Part shown: positions 37,461 to 50,649 of the stretch, piece after piece | How positions within the stretch are numbered: position 1 is the stretch's first letter | Layout of the letters: each line of letters begins with the position of its first letter | Source: Diphasiastrum complanatum | Taxonomy: Eukaryota; Streptophyta; Lycopodiopsida; Lycopodiales; Lycopodiaceae | Length of the DNA stretch: 64,000 nt | Direction: 5' to 3' | Assembly: GCA_029204225.1 (NCBI GenBank) | Contig: CM055092.1 | Coordinates: 86,042,032 to 86,106,031, forward strand | Translations under genes and position numbers: made by a program | Notes under the pieces: generated by a model | Seen by the model: only the letters and a program-made list of their open reading frames with translations | Told to the model about the DNA's origin: nothing | Database searches by the model: none

Positions 37461-37948
37461 TAGTGTGCCTTTATTCAAATTGGCCCACCTAAGTAAGTAT
37501 TCATGAAATACTTGCAAGCATAATTGTCCATTTTGGAATGAAACATGTTCAATTTCAAAATGCACCTTGAAATCTTTTTATCTTATGTACTACTTTTTGT
37601 GTGTTTTTGTGAAACTTCAAATGAAGACTTAGCTCCTAAATACTTTGCAATGCAACAATACTCCATGTGACGTGATGAAAGCAATAATATGTCTACAAGG
37701 AAGACGACAATGATATCTCTACGATGAAGGCCATTATCTAGGTATCTAATTCTCTATATGGCTAAACAATGCACATTATTACAATTCTTAAATTCTCAAA
37801 AAAAATTTATAGGTGGAATGTTAAATGGTCTAAATTCCAAATATTCTAGTGAAATAGTAATGATGGTTTTCTTTTTCTTGATGCAAGAAATGATGGTTAA
37901 TCTGTTGCTACAAAATATATTTGTATGATAGAAATTAAAAAAAAACGT

Positions 37949-38084
37949 ATCAGGTAGGAGCCCAAGATTGGGGGCATAGACTAGGCCAATATCTTCTCTT
38001 TCATGCTCCTACTTGATCATGTAGGAGCACAAAAGAGAGGCCGCTAACTTGGTTGGCGCTCCACTTCTCATGCTCCTACATGAT
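37949..38084. mobile_element. MITE-like foldback with 13-bp terminal inverted repeats
   Basis: The ends ATCAGGTAGGAGC and GCTCCTACATGAT are reverse complements with one mismatch. The centre has a second pair (GCTCCTACTTGAT next to CATGTAGGAGC), so the whole 136 bp is two adjacent hairpins. No coding capacity. A nonautonomous DNA transposon is possible; no target duplication could be proven. Confidence 0.5.
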
Positions 38085-38699
38085 ATTTATATTAAAATTT
38101 TGGTTTGGTTGATGTGTAAAGTGTGTAAAGTGTGTAATTGTGCTATAGTGTGATATGAGTAATCATTGCAATGATCTATTTTAAATCCAAATAAACCACA
38201 AAGAGATTTTATTGATTATTCAATTGATACAAATGATCCATAATAGCTTTCCTCTCACTTGATAGTAAAGAGGGTTCTTAAATCTTTGATGTAATGAGAT
38301 GAGTGTAAAATTTATCAAAAAAATGGTCCAGTCGCCACACCAATGATTACTCTAGACTCATAACCTTAGCTCAGGTCATTCAAAACTACATTCATTAATA
38401 AAGACTAAGCCTTATTTTACTCTTTCGCTAGCTCTACTTGTGCAATTGTGTTTTGGAAATACCTCATTTGGACTATATTTTTTGTTGTAGTAGGTGTAGT
38501 GGTCCAAGAAATGATTGATGTAGTGCGTCAACAAAGCATCTTTAGAATTACTTCCCTTGCTTGTCTCACTCCCTTTGCCCTCATAGGAAAGACATTGATT
38601 TCCAAAGCATATTATGAAATGACTAAGCTTAGCATTATTAAAAGAAATTTAATCATAAAACCAACAAGCAATAAATATTCAACTATGTGATGCCACATG

Positions 38700-39150
38700 C
38701 ATTCCCTCATTGATTTCTAGAGTTTCACTAAACTTTATGCTATCTTCTTTCCCCTCCAATTGAGTGAATTCATATTTGACTGGATCAGAAAATTTGAATT
38801 TAAGTTGACGACCGACATTTTGTAGCTCAGTCAAAATACGAGCAAGTGTCAATCAGACCATGTGTCTTCCTTTGTTGCACTCAACTTCTCAAATGTAGTA
38901 TCTAGTACTAAGTGATTAAATGTGTCAAGGCCATTTTGCAATTTGAGTAGCACACTTAGCAATTTATTCTCACACAAATAAACAACATGTTAAAGATCAT
39001 GAAAAGATAAATTATCTCTACCACTGATGATGACCAAAGAGAAAGTCATGATCTCAAGGCTATTTTGTTCCCCTTAGTTGACTTTTGAATAGCCTCTAAA
39101 GAGTGTTGCAACAAAGTGTTTTCCCTTCTTCAACATTGATTGATTGCTCA
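38700..39150 (-). other. Possible decayed coding stretch, family unknown
   Basis: The minus strand gives protein-like runs in shifted frames: LEAIQKSTKGNKIALRS (about 39115-39050), LLSVLLKLQNGLDTFNHLVL (about 38970-38900) and KFKFSDPVKYEFTQLEG (about 38810-38750). They are amphipathic and richer in Leu, Lys and Glu than random AT-rich sequence, but I recognise no family. It may be a pseudogene or chance. Confidence 0.2.
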
Positions 39151-40582
39151 TTCTCGGACTATTGTAACACAAATTTCTTTTTGTGATTGCGAGGTTGTGG
39201 AATAGATATATGTTCAAAAAGTAGAAAAACAAAGACCATCTCACCTGATATGATCTATGATTCTAAGTTTAATAAATTGATTTTGTACTGCTCTTTGATT
39301 GACAAAAGTTCAAAATGATTTCTAGAAAGATTATTTACAAATCAATTTAGTCTAGCAACATATGCCCTACCACCTTTATAAGTCATTTGAAACCCATGCA
39401 ATGTAAGAATCAAAAAGTTCAATTCAATAAAAAAAATACTTTACCACTCGAAAAAAAAAAATTCAAAAAAATTTAAAGCAATAAATCAATTTAATCAAAT
39501 TATTTTTTAGGCTATATCTATCTTCAATGATTTTTTTAATTTTGATTTTGATGAAGAGAAGTTGGAGGATTGGGACAAAAAAGATTACCAAGATTATTAA
39601 GATATTCTTCATTTTTTAATGCAGCTGTATTGTGTTTGGTTCATTTCGCAAATTCGTTACATGTCCGCATTCAACTTAAGAATGTTGCCATGATGTGAGA
39701 ATGGAATTGGCATTTTTCATTGGAACATATATTTCATAAAGGTGTTGACTTCTACGATTTTGCTAGTTATTGTAGGTAGATATTTATTTAATTTTCTCTT
39801 TATTTTCTCATTTGTATCTTAAAATATAACCCCTAACCTCATGGAGATGATATGAAGTCCTAATCAACTCTAGCTTATTTATTTTTTCCCTTGTATGACC
39901 TAACAAATTCTAATTCAGTAAGGTAGTTTAATTCACTTGTTAATCTTGTCATAATGCTAGCTTTCAATAATCAAAAATAGGCCTTAGTATTTGGAAGGAT
40001 TATAATAGTAATGACTTTTTGTTATGATTGGTATAGCCTTTGAGAATGAAGGATATAGGAGAAAAGCAGATGAGGTTTTTTTAAGATTTGTGAGTTTGAA
40101 AGGACTCATATATAAATTTTTCACACCAATACTCGGAAAAATGACATTTTGTGGAAAAGGAGCCAATGTTTCGTAGAAATTGGAGCAATGTTAACTTCCA
40201 AAAATTGACAATTAAGTGTTGGATTGATTTCAACACAATATTTACAGGATTCTAAAATTGTAAGTTTGATAGTAGATGAGATTAATTAAGTCAATTAGAA
40301 CTTATTTGGGCATATATATGAAAATAATAGGTATTCTGCCCCAATAGTACCTAGGTTTCGTATGGGTGATTGTCCATATTTTTGCACAAAAACTTACAAG
40401 AGGATTAAATGTTACATCTTGACAATGCACGCCCAATTCAAAAATCATACCGCTTAACTTTTTTTAGAGTAACACACTTCATGTTGAAGTCACATGTGGA
40501 CAATGCACGACCATTGAGGTTCCATCTAGACAATGTAGGGACATATGGAGTGGTTGCCCAAAGTTTACAAAATACTTACATG

Positions 40583-40951
40583 GGAGAACTAAAAGTTACA
40601 TCCATATGTTGAAGATTGATAAATAAAAAAATAAAAGTATAACACACTTCCCACTAAAGTTAGACTCATAGAATATAGGATCAACGTAAAAAGTTACACA
40701 TCACCTCACACTCTTAGATTCAACAACATCTTCTCATTAGGCATAAAGTTTAAACTTTCTAGCTACAATACGCATATACTTAGCTAATAAAGTAATTCAA
40801 TGTACTTGGAGAACTAAAAGTTACATCGATATATGCAAGATTGATAAAAGAAGAAGAATATAACACACTTCACACTAAAGTTACACTCACACAATATAAA
40901 AAGTTACAACTCACCTCACACTCTTAGATTCGACAACATCTTCTCACTAGG
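40583..40951. repeat. Direct duplication of about 150 bp
   Basis: Copies at about 40583-40741 and 40808-40951 share GGAGAACTAAAAGTTACATC, TATAACACACTTC and CACCTCACACTCTTAGATTC in the same order, with small indels. Noncoding. Confidence 0.8.
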
Positions 40952-41286
40952 GAGAATAAGTAGATACTTTGCCAATAAGGTAGTTCAACTTACATGACAC
41001 ACTAACTATCTATCATCATATGATTTTCACTTTGGGAAAGAAAAGGCTCTATAAAATATTTAGTAGTAAAACTTTGTGGAATCTGGTTTCCTATGCACTT
41101 ACACTGCAATGACATAATATATACATAAGTGTAAGTAGTTTATATATAAGTTTACAATGTTACTTTGAACGAAATATGTCTAGAAGAAGGAACATTCGGC
41201 ATGTCCCTTTGTCCTTTGACAGGTATGTGTAATTTTAATTTTAAGGTGAATATTTAACCTTTTAAGTACTTGGTAATTGTCAAATC

Positions 41287-41440
41287 TTTTGCATCACATG
41301 CCATCTTTAGAGGTTGCAAAAAAAAAAAAGTTTTGTTTCACTTAGCACACCGGCATGCTATCTTTGAAGGCTGCAAAAAAAAAAAAAAAATCTAGCTATT
41401 TCACTTGCACAACGTGTGCTATGTTTGGAGGTTGCAAAAA
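41287..41440. repeat. Three degenerate copies of a poly-A-tailed unit
   Basis: Each unit holds CAC...TGCTATCTTTGAAGG-like sequence, then (T/C)TGCAAAAA. A-runs of 12 and 16 follow the first two units. Confidence 0.65.
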
Positions 41441-42060
41441 ATATTTTAAAATAATGTTTTTACTCCAAATTTGATTCTCAAATGTGTCAAAATACCTTTT
41501 GTATTTTATAATGGAAAATTTTCAACCTTTCAAACCTGTAATGTATCCACAAAAATACGATGTAATACCTTAAAAGTAGATATTGTTCATGAAAGTGATG
41601 GTTTGATAACTGAATTGCCACAGACTACACAGTTTGGTACTTTTCATTTTCTCATAGACTATATAATTTGTTTTACAGGAGAAAGTTGAATGGTTGTGAA
41701 ATGATTCACATGATACAATCGCTCATGCTATGACATTCAAGCCTTTTGTGGTATTAGAAAATGAAAAGCCAATTTTAATACATGACAAGAAAAAGAACAA
41801 AAGGAAAGTGAACAAGATACCATAGAAGGAAGATGTGTTAGAGATTGTCATGACACCCGTCAAGAGATATTGAGAGGATTAGTAATACATAATGGAGACA
41901 ACCAAAGAATGAAACTCACAAAATTAGTAAAAATTTACTTGCAAATTGTCAAAACCCAAGGATTTCCAAAAAAAAAAAAAGCCCTCTAAAAATGTTGGAT
42001 GTAAAGGAAATTGAGGGTAACATGCTTAACACAACAAAGCTTCTTCTACCACTAGGTTGA

Positions 42061-42236
42061 AGTTAGCAAGTCACAACTTATAGAACAAGCGCACAATGGT
42101 ACAAGATGAGTATAAGTTAAGTTAGCAATTCACATCTTATAGAACAAGGGTACAATGATACAAGATGAGCATAGGATAAGGCCACACAAGGGTACAAGGG
42201 CTCAATGGTACAAGATGAGTATAGGATAAGGCCACA
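42061..42236. repeat. 60-bp tandem repeat, about three copies
   Basis: Units share TATAGAACAAG, ACAATG(G/A)TACAAGATGAG and TATAAG or ATAGGATAAG. Copies start near 42061, 42120 and, truncated, 42186. Confidence 0.8.
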
Positions 42237-42239
42237 CTA

Positions 42240-44640
42240 GTGAATAGATTTGGTGGTGGTTGTTGAATGCACATGTATGGCTTGCCTATATGTAGCATTA
42301 AAGGTTAACCACACCCAAATTACAAATCTTATGAAGATACCTTTGATGATGATGACATAGGGTGGCCTTTTCATGTCACTTATATCTAAATAAAACTAAG
42401 AATAGATTACTAGTATCTACAAATCCAAACAAAAATCTTGCAATTGTTTTTCTTAGACTCTAATTAGTATTTATTTAGTATGGTGGAGTTAAGCCAGTTT
42501 CAGAAAAACCAACACCCAGATAGGACGAACTAACTTTCGTATGAAAGAGGAGAGGTTGGTCTAGTTCACGACTGGCTGATTCATGTAATGAAAATTGGCT
42601 TTTTCTTTATATATCTATATATATATTTATTTATTTATTTAGGAAAAGTAGCAAAAATCTATTTAATTTTAAAATTTATTTGTATAAAGTGAAGTCTCGA
42701 GTCTCGAGCTGAGGTATTTATGCCTCCTAGGGGCACCTGCATGAGAGTAGGTGCTCAAAGGGTCATATAGCCAGGTCTATACTCCTTTGTATTTTGGTGC
42801 CTCCACAGACATAATTTGTCTTGTCATTGAAAGAAATGCTATTATGTCCAAAAGTTTTGTACGTGAGTGAAGAAAACATTAGTTTTGTCCAAAATTCTCA
42901 TGTGAGAAGGGAGTTTTAAGATAAAAATGTTAAAACATGGCATTATGTCACAAAGGCCCTTCTCCTGGCCTCGGGGTCCCTTCCAACCCCCTAAAAATTG
43001 TCATTGGGGGCTTTACCTAATGTAAAACCTAGATCATTATATTTTGATTTTTGTAGATCCTTTCTTGGGCCATAAAGCCTTGTTTGAGCGGGTTGCCTCA
43101 GCATTATGGCCATAATTCCTTACTCGAGCAAATTACCTCAGCCATAATGCGCATGGGCAAGACTTCACAACCAAAAGAAGGCTTATAGAGCAATAAAAAA
43201 GTTAGGTGCATGAAGCAAGAGGAAGAGGAAGAGGACGACTTTGCTTGATTCCAACACCTTGTACACTCCTTGCACCATGTTAGGGAGGGACTAGTGCGAT
43301 CACACCATTTCAAATCCTTAGCGTAAATTTTCAACCATAGATGCACTCCTTGAGCAATGAAGCTCTAAGGCACACACATTACCAGCATGTGCCTTTGAGC
43401 CCGACACAATAAGGTTGCGCCATGTGGCGTTGTTGACCGTGAAAAACTTTTGTAAGCACTCACACCCACTCTCTAGCGGAACCAGTTTTTTGGCACCCCG
43501 AAGATTCTCGGGCACCAATGCACCACTCCTGGGCATTGCGGCCCCAACAAGACCTTTTTTTAGGGCACCAATGCTGATTTTTTTGGGCACCCCAAAATTC
43601 TCAAGCACCAGCGCATGCTTCGACATTCATACAAAGATGCGTCCCAATGTGCACTTATATGACTCAACGACTCACTTTCTGAATTGCTTATGGGATATAG
43701 TTCTGGCTGCGTAGAGCACCACGCCATCAAGCAGCCAATTTTGTTTTTTAAAACATGATTGAGCACGTGCAAGGGTCGAAACTAGTATGTGCTCCTTAGA
43801 TATGATGCTCTTTGAGGGAGTGCATGAAGTGATGAAGGGGAAGAGGATCTAGTGGATGCCCTCCCTCAATTCCATCAGCTTTCAACATATATGCTAGGAA
43901 CCAAGCTCCAATAACAAAAAAAACCATGTCACAGGGTGTGTGGGCTAACTAGGCACAAGCACGATTCCCAACCGCTGTGAAGTGACCTCTTATGGGCTTG
44001 CCCCTTACATGGCATCGCCCAACTAAAGTTGCTACGTCGTATATATGTTGTATATAACCGACCACTAGTAACTTAACACGTTGCCAAGAAAAAAAAAACC
44101 AATATAAAAACAAATTTATGTTGGCCTATAAACTGTATTGGAAGTTGCCACACAAGGCATGCTAGGTCATAAGAAGCTGAAGCAACCGGGATATTATGAC
44201 GCCCCGGTGAGTAAAGAAGTGATGATAGATGTTTATGTGTTGCTAAAGTCTTGGGAGAGTGGGGTCCTAGACGGAGACCCCCACCACCCATGCCTGATCT
44301 TATATACGTAGTCCTAAAGCCTAATTACATAAGCTCCTCTCCTCTCCCCTGTGAAATGAAGCATAAAATGAAATGGCAACGGAAAGGACAACGAAAACGA
44401 CGCACTTTTTCCCCTTCGAAGCCCTTTTTTTTTTCTATCTTGAAATTGTAGGTGCGGGGGAAGGTCAGCAATGACTCTGTCTGAGTGTAGCCGGTTTGCA
44501 GAAGAATACTTTTGCCTACCTGCCCGACATAGATGCGAGAAACATATAAGAAAGTGCGAGAGAGACGGAAAAGATAAATGAAGTCGCAAAAATCTTCAGG
44601 AAAAGCAGGCCAGGCAGATCCAAGATCCTAGGAAGAACAC
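42240..44640. other. Spacer upstream of MFS gene 2
   Basis: No gene is supported. Around 43480-43620 a GGGCACC(A/C)-rich block repeats loosely (GGCACCCCGAAGATTCTCGG and a similar segment 90 bp on). Frames on both strands here have no conserved motif. Confidence 0.4.
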
Positions 44641-44978
44641 AGGTAGGTAGGATAATTCTTCTGAGTTATTTGGTTTTGGGTTTGTGTGTGTCAGGAATCG
44701 GCTCCAGGAAGCTATGACTTAGCTGGGACTTAGCTCGCATTCTTTGTGTAGTGTGTGTGTCAGAGCTCTTAGCTTTACAGATATGAGTTAGCCTGCAGTT
44801 GAATCCTAGCAGCAAAGACAAGACAAGCTCGCGCTACTTTATACAGAAACTTAGGAGTTTAGTTCATGTACTGGAGTGAGATAATCATACGAAGAATTGA
44901 AAGTGGGTGGGAGGTTGATCTGAGAAACCATTTGCCGTTTTGTTGTCTTTGATTTTGTAGCTTTTGATCTGTGTTGAG

Positions 44979-47439
44979 ATGGCGACTTCAAGAACTCCTC
45001 AGATCATGGCAAAGTGGATGGGATTTGTGACCGCCATCTGGGTGCAAGCAATTGCAGGCAATAATTACTCCTTTTCAAACTATTCCGTGGCTCTGAAAGC
45101 AATCTTGCACTACAATCAGGTGGAGCTCAACAGCCTGGGCGTGGCCAAAGACGTGGGCAAGGCGCTGGGTTTGTTGGCTGGTATATGCTCGGATTACTTC
45201 CCTCCATGGGCGATCCTTCTCGCAGGTGCCTTAGAAGGGCTTTTGGGATATGGCGCACAATGGCTCGTTGTATCTCAAAAAGTAGCACCACTGCCGTACT
45301 GGCAGGTACTCCCTCTCTCTCTTCCCGAACTGACTTACTGCGTTTGAATTGTAATAAGCAAATCCCATGGATAAACTAACTTTAAGTGGCCGGTGTATTC
45401 TGCAGATGTGCGTGATAATGTGCATGGGAGGGAACAGCACCACATGGATGAACACTGCCGTTCTCGTAACGTGCATGCGCAATTTCAAGAACAATCGCGG
45501 ACCAGTTGTAGGTATCTTGAAAGGATACATCGCCTTGAGCACCGCCATCTTCACAGATCTCTGCACTGCTTTGTTCACTGGCGATGCCGCATCTTTCGTC
45601 CTCATGTTGGCCATTATTCCTTTTGTTATCTGTGTGCTTGCGATGATTTTCCTTGTACCGGTGGAATCCGCTGTTGACGTGCAGGAGAAAAATGAAGAAA
45701 AACAATGTTTCTTTCAGCTGAATCTGATCGCAACAGGTCTAGCAATCTGTCTTCTCGTGTTTGATCTACAAAGCTTACTCGGAAGCTCGGGAACGAAGCT
45801 TTTCGCAGGTATTATGCTATTGTTCCTCGCTGCACCACTGTTTGTTCCCCTCAGGCTCTTGCTCGTGGACATGTGGAAGCGAAGAGAAGGCGATGCAGGT
45901 CCATTCGTAGAAGAGACGGTAGTACTGAATATAGAAGATGACACAACGAAGCCTCTCTGCTCTACTAATAAGGATGATGATCTTTACATGGAAGAGCCTG
46001 CTTTGCAAACCCCAGAACTGGTTGAGGACGAGAAGCCCCAGAAAGTCTTAAGACTGGGTGATGAGCATAATTTGGGAGAGGCGCTTCAGACCTTGAGCTT
46101 TTGGCTTCTTTTCACAGGATTCTTGAGCGGGGTGGGTACGGGAATGGTGGTAATTAACAACCTTGGGCAGATCGGCCAGGCCCTGGGGTACAAGAGCGTG
46201 GCAGTATTCGTGTCTTTGTTTAGCATCTGGGGCTTCTTCGGTCGAATTGGGGCGGGACTCATATCTGAGCACTACATCAGGTACTTAATCACTACCTTCT
46301 TAAAAGCTTTCCGTCTAATAAAGCTGCCCTTTCTGTAATTTCTGTTAACACATGTTTTCGCAGAAGCATTGTTTATAAATTCACACCACCATAATTTTGG
46401 ATTTCTCAACAATAAGAACCAGCTTCCTGCAGGCAGATAAAGTGTTTTTTTTTCTTGTGCAAGCAAATAAAGTTGCATATAACACCTTTGTACGTTTGCT
46501 TATAACCCTTGGACGGCTAGACTATAGATCTCAAGAAAAACTGAAGATCATCAGGGTAAATGCCATTCACAATCATAGCTAGAAGTACGTTTATATTTTA
46601 ACAAGCATTTACTAAACTTAAACATCGTGTATAGCAACCTAATGAATTAAATCGAAACGAGACAACAATATCACTTGCGAAAGGGTAAAGGGTCGGCCAT
46701 GGCCAGTGGTTGCCAAGCTTTTTGCATAGCTTAAACATCATCCGAATAACTTATGATTTAAATTTTTTTCATAATCAACCTCGTTCATCAGAAACTTTTC
46801 GCCAATCACAGAATCTGATTCTAACTAGTTTCGTTTGTTTGCAATTTGTTTTACAGGTCGAGTGGGCTAGGAAGGCCAGTATGGCTAGCAGCCTCACAAA
46901 TACTAATGATAACAGCCTTCATATTGCTGGCTATGGCGTCACCAGGATCGCTATACCTGGGCTCGATGGTGGTGGGCATCAGCTATGGCGTGAGGCTGGC
47001 GATCAGCGTGCCCATCGCATCAGAGCTTTTCGGCCTGAAAAACTTCGGCATGCTCTACAATTTCCTCATACTCAACATCCCTCTCGGCTCCTTCCTCTTC
47101 TCTGGCCTTTTGGCAGGCTACCTTTACGATCGAGAGGCCTCCAAACCCTTTTCTGGCGGCCCATATTTGGCCATGCACGCCGCCACATTTAACGATACTC
47201 CATCCATCCAATCCGGCGGTGTTTTTGCCTCATTTGGCTCACAACCCCTCACCTGCACGGGTGCTCACTGTTTCCGGTTAGTCTTCATTATAATGGCGGG
47301 CATTTGTGTATTGGGCTTGGTATTTGACATTATTTTAATATGTAAGACCAAGGCCCTCTATTCATCCCTAGGTGGGTTTACCAAGGAGAACAAAGATAAG
47401 GCCAAGGGCAAAGCCAAAGCTAAGGTTAGATCTACATAG
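44979..47439 (+). CDS. MFS transporter, nodulin-like/NFD4-like, paralogue 2 (three exons)
   Basis: Exons 44979-45305, 45406-46280, 46857-47439 join to 594 codons plus TAG, with introns of 100 bp (phase 0) and 576 bp (phase 2). Sites are CAG|GTACTC..CTGCAG|ATG and CAG|GTACTT..TTACAG|GTC. It is a predicted twelve-helix membrane transporter, with the nodulin-like half in exons 1 and 2 and the second MFS half split by intron 2. Visible motifs: GNNYSFSNYS (27-36), GGNSTTWMNTAVLVTC, GEALQTLSFWLLF, GVGTGMVVINNLGQIGQALG, SELFGLKNFG, LAGYLYDREA and CTGAHCF. It is about 85% identical to paralogue 1 in exon 1 by eye. The C-terminal tail is Lys-rich (KENKDKAKGKAKAKV) and differs from that of paralogue 1. 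The last codons lie within a 235-bp tandem duplication. Function by family is small-molecule transport of unknown substrate; no break is seen. Confidence 0.93.
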
Positions 47440-47820
47440 TCCCCTCAACTTCTTTTGCCTGAATCCACTCCCTTTACTTACTCACCCCTAGTATGTGTAA
47501 GGAACACAAGTACATGCTTTATATAAAACATACTTTTCTACCAGTCCATAAAGATTCATAACTCATTAACCTATAGCATATGTTGAGGCCCTCTATTCAT
47601 CCCTAGGTGGGTTTACCAAGGAGAACAAAGATAAGGCCAAGGGCAAAGCCAAAGCTAAGGTTAGATCTACATATTCCCCTCAACTTCTTTTGCCTGAATC
47701 CACTCCCTTTACTTACTCACCCCTAGTATGTGTAAGGAACACAAGTACATGCTTTATATAAAACATACTTTTCTACCAGTCCATAAAGATTCATAACTCA
47801 TTAACCTATAGCATATGTTG
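47351..47820. repeat. 235-bp tandem duplication across the 3' end of MFS gene 2
   Basis: Copy 1 is 47351-47585 and copy 2 is 47586-47820. They appear identical except one base: CTACATAGTC in copy 1 (the stop codon) against CTACATATTC in copy 2. The unit covers the last 29 or so codons plus about 145 bp of 3' flank. Paralogue 1 has no such duplication. Confidence 0.95.
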
Positions 47821-49180
47821 CAATGCAAAATATTTACATGCATCTTGCCATAGTTCTAGTTCTATACAAGCGAAAAAGTAATCCTCTAGTTCTAAGCATC
47901 TTCCCATTTTTTGGTGATCCAACTCCTTCGTAGTTTAGGATGGTGGAGCCCAAATTGTGTCAGCTTATAAATCCAACTCATGTGAATCAAGTTAGAGACT
48001 ACTTGGTAGAACTATTTATTGTGGAACTGGTAATGTCTTGTCTAAAGGCATGTATTGTTTGAAAGTAAAAAGCAACAGATATCATGAATGTAAGGTGTCA
48101 ATTTTACATACTATGTAATAGGTTGGTACTATGTACCATTTCAAGAAAAAAAATCTCGCAAGCAAGTATTTGTATTGGAGCACATCCAAAAAGTTGTGTT
48201 ACTATTTAAATTGATGGTGCTCATACTTAAATCTATATTGATTACTTCTTTAATATACCAAAAAATCTTGCATGTTGTAATGTATTTGACTATCTAACCA
48301 TTTCTTGCATGATTGGCAATATTGTAGAGATATAATGTAATCTAATGCAATTTGACTTGTGAAAATATCTGCTCCATAATCATAGGCAAATTATAAAACA
48401 TGTAATACATTCTAATACATTGACTCGTTACTCTTTTCTTCTATGGTAGGCCATAGTAATTGTCTATGCTTATTCAATAAGATGATGAGGCATGCTTTAA
48501 ATGCTTGCTTACATATCACAAATGGCATTGAAAAGAGAGACTTTAGGGAGGACACAAATATAGATCTCAATGTATTAGCTAGCTCCTTTGTTTTTCATGA
48601 CCATTTCAAAGGCATGTATATTGAAAGAGTAGCATCATCAACACATTATTTTGAATGTAGAGAGGTAGTCATGATTTTTTGTTTTTGGAAAGTCATAGTT
48701 AACAAGGCCGAGGTGAAACTTTTATTATCTTATTGGTTTCAATCAAAGATAATAATATATATAGATATACACACTAGTGGGGTATGCCTGCCAATGGCAG
48801 GCGGCCGAAGGTCGAAGGCGGCAAGGACAATGTTCGTATGTGTATATGCGTTTGTATGCAATGTATGTATGTGTATGTCGAAGACGACAAGGAGTGTGGG
48901 CATGTGGAGGTTTGTAATCATTTTTTTTTCTCTTTAAGCACATGATTTGTGATGATTGTGAATGTCCTTCAAATATCCCACGACATTACTTTGATTTTCA
49001 TTATATTTTGCACCAGTACTACTAATTTGTCAAAGCACGATGAAGTTTGAATATTGAGATGTATCACATTTTATTATAATTTCATTTGTTGAGATTTTAT
49101 TTATGTAAATTTTTTATTCAATTTTATTTTAAAATTTTCAAAGTTTAAGGGTATTATAGCTATTTGTTAAGGCCCACTTA
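47821..49180. other. Spacer downstream of MFS gene 2
   Basis: AT-rich, with no recognised gene. A run of related (G/T)TATGTATGTGTAT motifs lies at 48830-48880, flanked by CGAAGGCGGCAAGGACAA and CGAAGACGACAAGGAG, a small degenerate repeat. Confidence 0.4.
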
Positions 49181-49460
49181 GAATGGATTTAGATTTGTGT
49201 TCGCCCAAGTTGTTATCGATATTGTAATATTTCAAATGTTGAAATGACACTAGGTCCACTTCTATATAAAGGCAAAGAGATGTAGATTCATTTCAAGACA
49301 AAGCACTTGCATATTTTGTCATATTAATTGTTGGAGCAAAGAGACAAATTTGTGTTCTTTGTATGCAATCATTTAAATTGTTGTGGTAGCAGGCTTTTGT
49401 TTTTTAGCTATCATTTAGTGTGGCAGATCTTAGTCAATTAGTGCAAATTGGATAGAGAGA
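49180..49460 (+). repeat. Possible LTR promoter region
   Basis: TTCTATATAAAGGCAAAGAG near 49260 is a strong plant TATA context. About 60 bp later comes GACAAAGCACTTGC, like many copia LTR starts of transcription. No LTR ends or partner copy were found, so this is a weak call. Confidence 0.3.
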
Positions 49461-49471
49461 TTTTGTTTCAT

Positions 49472-49473
<2 letters not shown>

Positions 49474-49532
<59 letters not shown>
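49474..49532. repeat. (GA)n microsatellite, about 29 units
   Basis: A pure GA tract following TTTCATTG. Confidence 0.95.
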
Positions 49533-49536
<4 letters not shown>

Positions 49537-50239
49537 ATTGATTTAACGAAATATCACATAGTTCCTCTTGACAAAGCAAGACCGACTCCTTTAAAGCCTT
49601 TATTCATAATCCAACAAGGTTGAATAAAGCTGAAAAGTTTATACAATACTAAAAAAACACCATAAAGCATAACCACTTTCAAGACGTCTAACTGATACAT
49701 GCCACCATTCCATAACACATAATCGCATGAGTCAGTATAGTGGAGAAGACATGTGTCATAGTTGAACATCAGTTGTTATCCATGTCCAAAAGAAGCTATA
49801 CTCCTTAACAACATAAATAGCGTTCATAAATCATAGTTCAATCTTCCCAAACAACCTATAGTTACTTAGCGATAGGCCAACCAAAAATAACATTATCGAA
49901 ATGCTCGTCTATAATACCAAAAAGTCTGAATAAAACGTGAGCATAAAACTGTTTCACATTAATGATCTCAAAAACTCTATTACGGTAAAATAAGTGAAAA
50001 AAAAATCTCTTTGTATTACTGCTAGTAGTAAGCTAAAGTTGACTGGTCACACAAGTAGTAACTTCTCTTCTTTCTATCATGTCTTTATCTTGCACATCGA
50101 TCAATCCCTTTAAAAATTCAATCTCTTAACTGGTAACTTGTTCTTTGCGCTATTGCTTTGTCGTTCCTTTCGATTGAAACCATAAAATTTTCTTTTCTTT
50201 CTCGTTTCTATCCTAGAGAGAACTTGGTTTGGATTGTTA

Positions 50240-50645
50240 AGGTTGAAATTGCCTGTTCTTTTGCTCATTTCCTGACGTTCATTGACAACTATAGCCGGAT
50301 GACAACGATCTATTATTTGATGAAAAAATCTGAAGTGTTTGACTTTTCAAGAAGTTTGTGGAATTCGCAGAAAGACACACCTCAAAGAAGATTCAGATCA
50401 TTAGGTTTGATAATGGAGGTGAGTACAAGAGCACAGAATTTTCAAGATTTTGCCAAGAACAAGGAATAGAGCATCAATTCACTCCTGTGTACACACCCGC
50501 ATATAATGGTATCACAGAAAGAAGAAATAGGACAGTAGTCGAAGGCGCCAGATGCATGATGGCACAGGCTCGATTGCCGAGTCAATTTTGGGCTGAGGCA
50601 ATAGCTGCAGCGGTACACCTGCAGAACAGATCAACAACGACAGTC
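50240..50645 (+). pseudogene. Copia integrase fragment G
   Basis: The plus strand reads FLTFIDNYSRMTTIYYLMKK (50268-50327). After a frameshift near 50355 it continues FDNGGEYKSTEF, then NGITERRNRTVVEGARCMM and FWAEAIAAAVHLQNRST to about 50640. The second Asp and the Glu of the integrase triad are present; the first Asp region is lost. It is cut off at 50645, where CACTA-like sequence begins on the other strand. Confidence 0.85.
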
Positions 50646-50649
50646 CAAA

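Noticed and set aside
42490-42600. Imperfect foldback AGCCAGTTTCAG...GACTGGCT as a MITE
   Set aside because: Arms pair only partly and no terminal or target duplication could be defined.
43318-43772. Overlapping frames near 43.5 kb as a gene
   Set aside because: Both strands are open because of low stop density in a GGGCACC-rich patch; no family match or start context.
48443-48937. 164-codon plus-strand frame
   Set aside because: Composition is AT-driven, no motif, and it ends in a GT-rich repeat patch.
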